Shown: positions 56,606 to 64,000 of the stretch, piece after piece
Layout of the letters: each line of letters opens with the position of its first letter
How positions within the stretch are numbered: the stretch's first letter is position 1
From: Carettochelys insculpta
Taxonomy: Eukaryota; Chordata; Testudines; Carettochelyidae
Direction: 5' to 3'
NCBI RefSeq assembly: GCF_033958435.1
Contig: NC_134139.1
Location: 207,931,501-207,995,500, forward strand
DNA: 64,000 bases
Notes under the pieces: generated by a model
What the model was told of the DNA's origin: nothing
Databases searched by the model: none
What the model saw: the letters and a program-made list of their open reading frames with translations, nothing else
Made by a program: the position numbers and the translations under genes

Positions 56606-57287
56606 GGCCGCGTCTACACGTGCACGCTACTTTGAAGTAGCGGTGTCAACTTCGAAATAGCGCCCGTCATGGCTACACGTGTTGGGCGCTATTTAGAAGT
56701 TGAAATCGATGTTAGGCGGCGAGACGTCGAAGTCGCTAACCCCATGAGGGGATGGGAATAACACCCTACTTCGAAGTTGAACGTCGAAGTAGGGCACGTG
56801 TCGACGATCCGTATCCCGCAACATCGAAATAGCAGGGTCTGCCATGGCGGCCATCAGCTGAGGGGTTGAGAGACGCTCTCTCTCCAGCCCCTGCGGGGCT
56901 CTATGGTCACCGTGTGCAGCAGCCCTTAGCCCAGGGCTTCTGGCTGCTGCTGCGGCAGCTGGGGATCTATGCTGCACGCACAGGGTCTGCAACCAGTTGT
57001 TGGCTCTGTGGATCTTGTGTTGTTTAGTGCAACTGTGTCTGGGAGGGGCCCTTTAAGGGAACAGCTTGCTGTTGAGTCCGCCCTGTGACCCTTTCTGCAG
57101 CTGTTCTTGGCACCCTTATTTCGATGTGTGCTACTTTGGCGTGTAGATGTTCCCTCGCAGCGCCTATTTCGATGTGGTGCTGCCCAACGTCGAAGTTGAA
57201 CGTCGACGGCACCAGCCCTGGAGGACGTGTAGACGTTATTCGTCGAAATAGCCTATTTCGATGTAGCGTGCACGTGTAGACGTAGCC
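56606..57287 (+). mobile_element. TCGA-rich non-autonomous DNA transposon, copy E
   Basis: Ends GGCCGCGTCTACACGTGCAC and reverse complement of right GGCTACGTCTACACGTGCAC. Exact TAA duplication (56603-56605, 57288-57290). It is inserted in a Penelope family 1 fragment, whose CTTTGTCTAA / TAAGGGAGTTAG sequence can be rejoined across it. 682 bp. Confidence 0.94.
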
Positions 57288-57290
57288 TAA

Positions 57291-57428
57291 GGGAGTTAGA
57301 CGTCTGTCCAATATACAAAGCATCTGGGCATTGTTGGCACATGATGGCATATGTGATGTTAGTGGAGGAGCATGAGTAAGTGCCCGTGATTCTGTGAGTA
57401 ACCTGGTTAGGTCCAGTGAGGAATTAGT
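57291..57428 (-). repeat. Penelope-like family 1 internal fragment
   Basis: GTCCAATATACAAAGCATCT and GGCATTGTTGGCACATGATG, then AGTGCCCGTGATTCTGTGAG are the reverse complement of 55943-56060 (endonuclease region). Split from a 9-bp stub at 56597-56605 by the TCGA-rich element. Confidence 0.88.
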
Positions 57429-58239
57429 GCGGGGAGTGGAAGGGAGTGAAGATCTCAGAGATCTGAACCAGGGCGAGGCTGGGAATTGTTTTAAGTCTGA
57501 GTTTTAGAAGGTGTCTGAATCCTGCAGCTCACACAAGGGGAACTGCTTGTGGGGAGGGACGGGCTGCAGGCCAGATTGGACGAGTGACCGTCTCACGCAG
57601 GTTAGTCAGAGGAATCAGAAAGCCACCAAGGAATGGAAGAGGGGGTGGATCTGTGCAATGAGGCAGAGTGGCCTGGTCCTGGCATGCGGGGGGTCAGTCA
57701 CGCTGGAGGGCTCAGCTAACCCTGCCCCGACCCCCTTGCAGGAAGGACACGGGCAGGGCAGGCTGTACAGGTGGAACTTCTCTGGTGTGGGACGCTCTAG
57801 GCTGGCCACATCTGTGGTCCTGCAGGGCCAGCGAGCCCCTGGACCAGAGAGCCCTGGCGGATGGGAGTGGAGGATGGCTGGGAGTCTGGCGGCAGAGGGG
57901 TCGGTCTCTGGGAGCCTGGCTGGGTCGGGAGCAAAGCTAGTCTGGAGACCAGGGGGCTGGTGGCCGGGAGCAGAGCTGGTCCAATGGTGGGAATCCCACC
58001 TGGGGCCGGGCTGGCAGTCAGGGGTGGCCAGGATCACAGCCAGGCTGGGGAGTTGGGGGCCAGCAGCAGAGGGGTTGGCAATCAGGAGCCAAGCCAGGGC
58101 CAGGTATGGAGCTAGACTGGCAGCTCAGGGGTGGGAGACAGGGAGCCCAGACGGGACCAGGAGCAGAGCCTGGTGGCAGGGGCCAAGAGCAGGTCAGTGA
58201 CTGGGTGGGTTGCCTGGAAGCAGGGGCTGGCAGCCGTCC
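57429..58239. other. No gene seen; G-rich low-complexity DNA
   Basis: From ~57690 to 58230 there are loosely repeated GGGAGCAGAGC / CTGGCAGTCAGGG phrases, possibly a decayed minisatellite. The long + strand open frame here has no recognisable motif. Around 57600 a short KATKEWKRGW-like reading may be an eroded LINE, unproven. Confidence 0.35.
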
Positions 58240-58356
58240 AATGCAAACAGTTTCATGGGACAAACTGGGGACTTGGATCACCCAAGAGTTTTAACAGAAC
58301 TGGCACTTGCCGCTGCTTGGCAAGAGCAAGAATTGTAAAGGGCCTGTAAACTCAGG
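58240..58356 (+). repeat. Direct repeat unit 1 (~115 bp)
   Basis: TGCAAACAGTTTCATGGGAC, CTTGGATCACCCAAGAG and CTGTAAACTCAGGG align with 59037-59152, ~800 bp downstream in the same orientation. Confidence 0.8.
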
Positions 58357-58869
58357 GAGCCAGGCTGGCTGCCCTGGGAGGCTGAACAAGCCCAAGAGGC
58401 AAAGGAGTGGACCTGCCCAGCAAGGAGACTGGGAAAAGGCCCCAGTTCCCCCAGACGCTAGCAGGGAGCAGCCCAGGCAACTGACACACTGCTCCAGCTG
58501 TGTTACTCGGACACAAGGCTGCCGCATGACAGTCACCTGGCCTGGGAGCTGGCGGAGCAGGGTGGAGCCAGGTCCCACCATCCCTGAGTTTGTACTGCTA
58601 CATCCTCAGCTTCCTGGGCGCAGGCCAGAATACCTGAGAGACTCAGCCCAGAGAATACAGATTTCCCACCACTGCTAATAGCGGGGAAGCCAGTCTATGA
58701 GAAACAGCAACTTTCCATCGGCGAGGAAAGCAGGACAGGAAGTCAGAGAGTGCAGGGGAACGTGAGACCTGCCCAGAGCCAAGCAGAGGGCACGAAACCC
58801 AATTGCACAAGATCCTAGAGACCTACACATAAATAGAAACCAGTGAAAGAAGAAATGGGAGACCCAGAG

Positions 58870-59890
58870 CTGAGGCTGGGGTGGGACTCAAAGCCCATCT
58901 AGGTATGAGCCAATGCCTAAGCGTGTTCTCTGCCTCTGTTTTGAACAAGGCTAATGAGGAGCTCAGGGGGTGTAGCAGGATGGCTAATGGAAATGACGCT
59001 ATGGATGGAGATATTAGCACATGCGCGGTGGGAGTCAAATGCAAACAGCCTCATGGGACAAATCGGGGCTTGGATCACCCAAGAACAGGGACAGAACTGG
59101 CACAACGCTGCCAGGCAAGAGCAAGGATTTTAATGGATCTGTAAACTCAGGGGTCACGCCCTGTGACTGGACAGCTGCTAACACTGTAGGTCACGTTCTC
59201 AAGAGAAACGAGTGACTCGAGAAACTACAGGTCGGTCCAATTATTCTCGATTGTATGCGTGGTCTTGGGAGAAATTTCAAAAGGTAAGGGAGTAAGGGAC
59301 ATTAAGGGAACCAGACGTGGGGTAGCGTACGAGCTGGCCTTGCAAGAGAGAGATCGTGCCAGACCAGCCTGATTGCTTTCATGGAGAAGTTGGCTGATAT
59401 TTTTTAAACCAAGGAAACGACATAGAGCTAATCTACCTGAATTTCAGTAAAGGATTTCATACAGTTCCATGCAGGATATTAGTAATGACACTGGAGAAGA
59501 TGGAGATTAAGCCAAGACTTATAAAGTGGCTAGGGACCAAGCTAAAGGGGATGGAAGTTACTGGTAGATCTTGTCCGGGGCCAGGCTTGGAACCAGCCTT
59601 ATCTTACACTTCTATTAGTGACCTTGGCCCAAGAAGTGGGTGTGTGCTGGTAACGTCAGCCGCTGACCCAAAGGGAGGAGGCACAGCCAAGGCAGAGGAG
59701 TAATTTAATGGTGCAAAGTGCGAGGTTACGCACGTAGATACTAACAGTGAGATTTTGTTTGCTGCCCGCCGGGGACGTACCCGTTGGAAACAGCCGTGGA
59801 GGAGAAGAAAGACCTGGCTGCAGAGCTCCACCACAGGATGCCTATGAGGCACTAATGTGAGACATCCGTGAGAAAGGTTAATACAGTCCT
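58870..59890 (+). pseudogene. Ancient, degenerate CR1 reverse transcriptase region
   Basis: Scattered CR1 blocks in + orientation: a LCLCFEQG-like block near 58930, then ~59420-59640 reading ELIYLNFSKGFHTVPCRILV (altered DFSKAFDTVPH block), RLIKWLGTKLKGMEVTGRS and LSYTSISDLGP, then an ORF2-like stretch to ~59830. Many stops and shifts; older than the other CR1 copies. The direct repeat at 59037-59152 lies within it. Confidence 0.6.
59037..59152 (+). repeat. Direct repeat unit 2 (~115 bp)
   Basis: Counterpart of 58240-58356 (ATGCAAACAGCCTCATGGGA, GGATCTGTAAACTCAGGGG). Confidence 0.8.
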
Positions 59891-59951
59891 GGGGGCCGGG
59901 GGGGAACCCACAGCCGGAGGTTAGGGGCCTAAGATAGGAGTGGGGGGCTGG

Positions 59952-60139
59952 CAGTGTTCCCTTTAATACTTTCCAACCAGGGCAGAATACATTTTGTTAC
60001 ATGCACTGAGGTGTGTGAGGATGTGCACCACCAAGAGACACATGCTGCTGGCTGTAGGCATTCTGCTAATCAGCCAGGTGGGCACCTAACACTCCCCTGG
60101 GCGGCCGCCCAAGTGCTCAGCTTACAGGGAACCCCAGTG
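59952..60139. mobile_element. CAGTGTTCCCT-type MITE, copy
   Basis: Left CAGTGTTCCCTTTAATACTT, inner GTGCACCACCAAGAGACACA and ATTCTGCTAATCAGCCAGGT, right AGTGCTCAGCTTACAGGGAA followed by CCCCAGTG. Termini are approximately inverted (CAGTG...CACTG). Related copies at 50992-51176, 45203-45258 and ~48640-48760. Superfamily not settled; ends suggest hAT. Confidence 0.65.
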
Positions 60140-60351
60140 GGTAACTTCCTGTGCTAAAGGCAATCAGACCGGTAGATCCTTCTCACTTGAAAGCCGAGGT
60201 GTCTGAGCTCCACTTCAGCTCAGGGTGGTGATTGGTGCTTTAAACCTGGGGTATGCAAAGTGCAGGGCGGGAATTTCATAAGGGGGCGCAGCGTGATCAG
60301 CTGCTGGGTCTGTGGCTCAGCCATCTCGTTCCGAATGCTGAAGTGCTACTA

Positions 60352-61155
60352 CTAAACCCGTGAGCCCCAAGTGGGGCATAGGCCATCCACAAGGCTCCTC
60401 CACCTGGTTCTGTCTTGGGCAATGGCTTCAATCTGGCCCCACGAATATCCCAGTTCTTGTGCTTCCGTGACTGTAGACCTCCTCCATGTTATTCGGGGTC
60501 TTCCTCGGCTGCGTTTCCCCTGAGGATTCCGTTTCAGGGCATGTCGAACAATGCTGGATGGGGGTTTCCTCAAAGTATGTCCCAGCCATCCCCATTTTCT
60601 CCTTTTTATTTGGATCCCCCCTGGCTCTTGGCCTGTTCGTGTCCCCAGATGTTCATTCGTGACTTTGTCTTGCCATCTTATTTGTAATAGGTACCTCAGG
60701 CACCTATTCGAAACCATCTGCGGTTTGCGCGTTGAGGACTTTGTGGTGCGCCGTGACTCACAGGCACACAGCAGGACGGACTTTACATGTGAATTGAAGA
60801 TTCTCAGCTTTGTTTCGACAGAGATGCTGGGTGACCTCCATCCTGGCCACAGACTTGGAAATGCAGCTGTGGCTTTGCCAATCCTGGATTTGATGTCTAG
60901 GTCAGTACCACCATCTTTATTCACAGCACTACCTGTAAGTAAATTGTTCGACGTCTGTGAGGGTCTCTCCCCCTCAAGTGATGTTGTCTTGTTTGGGGTG
61001 GTTGACCCTCATAGTTCTACTTTTACATCTACTGATTTTCAGGCCTGCCTTTGAGGCAGTGCTGTCCAGGGCTGCAGCTTTGCTGTCCATATGCTCATGC
61101 CGATGCGCCAGGAGAGCGATGGCCATCAGCAAAATCGATATCCTCTAATTGACGA
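60352..61155 (-). pseudogene. RTE-like LINE ORF2, 3' portion
   Basis: The minus strand gives, from right to left: QLEDIDFADGHRSPGASA (the F-A-D-D active-site block, second Asp changed to Gly), then a frameshifted region. Next come DLDIKSRIGKATAAFPSLWP, LRIFNSHVKSVLLCACES and WGWLGHTLRKPPSS, then NPQGKRSRGRPRITWRRS and the end near 60352. This order is typical of the C-terminal half of RTE-group LINEs. The 190-codon frame at 60352-60924 is open. The altered active site and the shifts make it dead. Confidence 0.82.
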
Positions 61156-61204
61156 GAGAAGGTCCACTGAATACCTCTCTGGTGTCTGCTTGTTGCTTTT
61201 AGCA

Positions 61205-61788
61205 TAATCCAATCCAGATCTAGAGAAGTAGTTATTCCTCTTTGTTTGGCCCTGGTGAGGCCACATCTGGAATATGGTGTCCAGGTTTGAGCCCCCCAGT
61301 GTAAAAAGGATGTGTATTTGCTGGAGCAGGTTCAGCGGAGGGCAACAAAAATGATTAAGGGTCTGGAGCACAAGACCTATGAGGAGGGGCTGAGGGATTT
61401 GGGCTTGTTTAGTTTACAGAAGAGAAGACTGAGGGGTGATTTAATAGCAGCCTTCAGCTTCCTGAAGGGGAGCTCTAAAGAGGAGGGTGAGAAACTGTTC
61501 TCACTGGTGTCAGATGGCAGAACAAGGAGCAATGGTCTGAAGTTGAAGAGGGAGAGGTGTAGGTTGGATATTAGGAAAAACAACTTCCCCAGGACGGTGG
61601 TGAAGCACTGGAGTGCGTTGCCTAGAGAGGTGGTGGATTCTCCATTCCCTGAGGTTTTTAAGTCCCAGCTGGACAAGGTCCTGACTGGGATGACTTAGTG
61701 GGGGTTGATCCTGCTTGAAGCAGGGGGCTGGACTCGATGACCTCCTGAGGTCCCTTCCAGCCCTGGGATTCTGGGATTCTGTGATCCA
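61205..61788 (+). repeat. CR1 LINE 3' ~0.6 kb
   Basis: [40 protein letters not shown] and VKHWSALPREVVDSPFPEVF; tail CCAGCCCTGGGATTCTGGGA then TTCTGTGATCC. Open for 129 codons. Confidence 0.93.
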
Positions 61789-62589
61789 TAACTATAAGCA
61801 AAAGGCGTGGTGACTGCTGGAGTCGGATGCTGATTTATGTCTGTGCATGATTCACTGATTAATAAAGCTTTTCCATGCTATGGACGTATTTTCTTACACC
61901 TGCTGAAAGCCCCTCTGACCGAAACGGAAATTCCCATCAGTCTGGATGACATGAGACAGGTTGGGGGGACCCTGCTCATTGCAGGGACGAAAAGTGGAGC
62001 CCGATGTAAAAGGTTTGCTCACCCCCTATTTTAAAGAATAAAACTGGAGCCCTTCTCCCTGCAGAAAAGGAAGGCCCCTAAAATTACCGAGGAGATGTCA
62101 TGTAACATCTCCAGCTCTCAGCACCTCACCCTGGCTGCTCTGAGCTGGCAAATCAGATTACTTAGCTGGCCTGTTTCCTCGCCTGGGAGAGGCAGAGAGA
62201 TAAAAAGAATTGAATGTTCTATTAATGAAGAGCATGGGACATATGTCCTGATTAATTCTGCTGGAGCAGAGAGTGCTGTTCGTATGATAAACAGCCCTCA
62301 CATCAAGGCTGTGCCGACGCTTTTAACTTTAATTCCCCTTTGTTCTCAAGTGCAAGCAGGTGCGGTGTGCGAGACCCTGGTGTTATTGCCGAGAAATCTG
62401 GCAGGGAGAAAAATTGCCTCTTATGACAACAAAATGGAAGAAGACCAGGCATGGAAAAGCTGGTGCCAGAAAAACAGGCTAAAGGAGCCTCTTGCACCGG
62501 TACCCTTGTTAATCTCTCAGCAGTTGGGGATTTTAGCTCATTAGGCAGAAAATCGATAAATCAAACTATCGGCCACTGGATGCACAGTC
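61789..62589. other. No known gene; possible conserved non-coding segment
   Basis: No repeat recognised. An open frame of ~149 codons (62095-62544) has no known motif. The stretch 62090-62350 has several ATTAAT / TTAATT motifs (CTATTAATGAAGAGC, CTGATTAATTCTG), so a homeodomain-bound enhancer is conceivable but unproven. Confidence 0.25.
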
Positions 62590-63425
62590 CTTTGGACTCT
62601 CCAGCGAAGACAAATTGGAAAAATGGGCTGAAGTAAACAGGATGAAGCTTGATAAACACAAATGCAAAGTGCTCCACTTAGGAACGAACAATTAGTTTCA
62701 CACAAACAGAATGAGAAGTGACTGTCTAGGAAGGCGTATGGCAGAAGGGGATCTAGGGGTTATAGAGGACCACAAGTTAAATATGAGTCAACAGTGTGAT
62801 GCTGTTGCAAAAAAAGCAAACACAAATCTAGGATGCATTAACAGGTGTGTTGTGACCAAGACACGAGAAGTCATTCTCCCGCTCTACTCTGCGCTGGTTA
62901 GGCCTCAGCTGGAGTATTGTGTCCAGTTCTGGAAGTCGCATTTCAAGAAAGATGTGAAGAAATTGAAGAGGGTCCAGAAAAGATCAACAAGAATGATCAA
63001 AGGTCTAGAGAACATGCCTTACGAAGAAAGAATTGGGCTTGTTTAGTTTGGAAAAAAGAAGATTGAGGGGGGACATGATAGCGGTTTTCAGGTATCTAAA
63101 AGGGAGTCATAAGGAGGAGGGAGAAAACTTGTTCTTCTTGGCCTCTGAGGATAGAACAAGAGGCAATGGGCTTAAACTGAAGCAAGGGAGGTTTAGGTTG
63201 GACATTAGGAAAAAGTTCCTAACTGTCAGGGTGGTCAAACAGTGGACTAAATTGCCAAGGGAGGTTGTGGAATCTCCATCGCTGGAGATATTTAAGAACA
63301 GGTTAGATAGATGTCTATCAGGGATGGTTTAGACAGTACGTGGTCCTGCCATTGGGGCAGGGGGCTGGACGCAATGGCCTCTCGAGGTCCCTTCCAGTCC
63401 TAGCGTTCTATGATTCTGTGAAATC
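62590..63425 (+). repeat. CR1 LINE 3' ~0.8 kb, younger subfamily
   Basis: MKLDKHKCKVLHLGTNN-like start, [74 protein letters not shown]; tail CCTAGCGTTCTATGATTCTG. One frameshift near 63035. Same subfamily as 45559-45985. Confidence 0.92.
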
Positions 63426-64000
63426 AGTGGGTCCACCCTGGCCCAGTCAGAAGCGCGAGAACCCAGGGAGCTTCATGCCAAAGCGTGGATCTCTACTAGA
63501 GGAGTAACTCCATTAGCTGGATGAATAGTAAGCTGTTACCTTGGATACAGTTCAGCTGCCCAAGTGGGATCAGGGGCGTATCTGCTCTTGTTTAACGGCC
63601 GTGTTCGTCCAGAGTATCTGGTATCCACGAGAATTTGTCTCAGTTAGTCTTTGGCTATCACTTTTGTCCTCACCTCCACATTCAGTCCCAGAGTACACCA
63701 TGTGCCGGCAGCAGTCGTAGGCTGTTATCCTGTTTCCAAGCATGAGCCACACACAGAGCGTTAATGCACGTATAAGCTGGAGGCTGAAGGCCCCATTAGA
63801 CCCCTGAGAGTTTCCAGGGAGTGCTAGATACCCGCATCACCTGGTGTCTGGGTTGCCTGGTAACCAGAATGGGGCATGGCCTTTGATGGAGGCCACAGGC
63901 TCTGGGCAGGGTGTTGACCACGTCCAGGCCTCCCTGGTTGTGTCTGTGTCTGGGTTAGCAGCAGGAGCCCCCTGCAGAGCTTGGGCACTGGCAGGACACG
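63426..64000. other. No gene seen
   Basis: No recognisable gene or repeat to the right edge. Confidence 0.35.

Noticed and set aside
19874..64000. A second host gene downstream of KCNK3
   Set aside because: All frames with recognisable protein content after KCNK3 belong to CR1, RTE-like, Penelope-like or hAT elements. No exon with a known host protein signature was found on either strand.

Overview
The window looks like a gene-poor sauropsid chromosome segment, most likely turtle. The grounds are pervasive CR1 LINE 3' ends ending in the ATTCTGTGATTC-type tail, abundant Penelope-like terminal repeats, several miniature DNA transposon families, and the near identity of the one real exon to vertebrate TASK-1. 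A crocodilian or other reptile cannot be excluded by eye. No bacterial-style genes, CRISPR arrays, tRNA or rRNA genes were seen.

The only host gene supported is KCNK3 (TASK-1 two-pore potassium channel). Its terminal coding exon lies at 18987-19873 on the + strand. The first exon is not in the window and must lie to the left. The sequence from 19874 to about 28340 may be a long 3' UTR, because an AT-rich, UTR-like block with an AATAAA ends near 28322. That assignment is inference.

Layout. 1-18.6 kb: intergenic or KCNK3 intron sequence with a LINE C-terminal relic (1-255), CR1 relics, a hAT element with an 8-bp target duplication (6564-7290), an unclassified long repeat (9250-10730), two minisatellites and a long unexplained open frame (11843-13054). 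18.6-19.9 kb: ancient CR1, then KCNK3 exon 2. 20-28.5 kb: KCNK3 3' flank interrupted by a hAT-type element (23146-23819), a TCGA-rich element (24223-24904) and a CR1. 28.5-34 kb: transposon-dense, with a 458-bp palindromic MITE inserted in the unclassified repeat and a 1.69-kb hAT element that retains a decayed transposase dimerisation domain. 36-40.2 kb: a ~650-bp duplicated unit whose copies both carry a long Penelope-derived hairpin. 41-64 kb: four more TCGA-rich elements, a CR1/MITE/CR1 nest at 45.3-46.5 kb, two Penelope-like families (49.1-49.9 and 54.7-56.6 kb), RTE-like and CR1 relics.

The most interesting material is the mobile DNA. Two Penelope-like families with GIY-YIG endonuclease coding sequence share terminal repeats with a hammerhead-ribozyme-like core (CTGAnGA, a GTGGG/CCCAC stem, GAAA). 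At least three families of inverted-repeat elements share a terminal pattern GGN5TCTACAC and mostly 3-bp target duplications, suggesting mobilisation by one transposase type. The elements interrupt one another, so a relative insertion order can be read from the window. All family assignments were made by reading the sequence, without database comparison.
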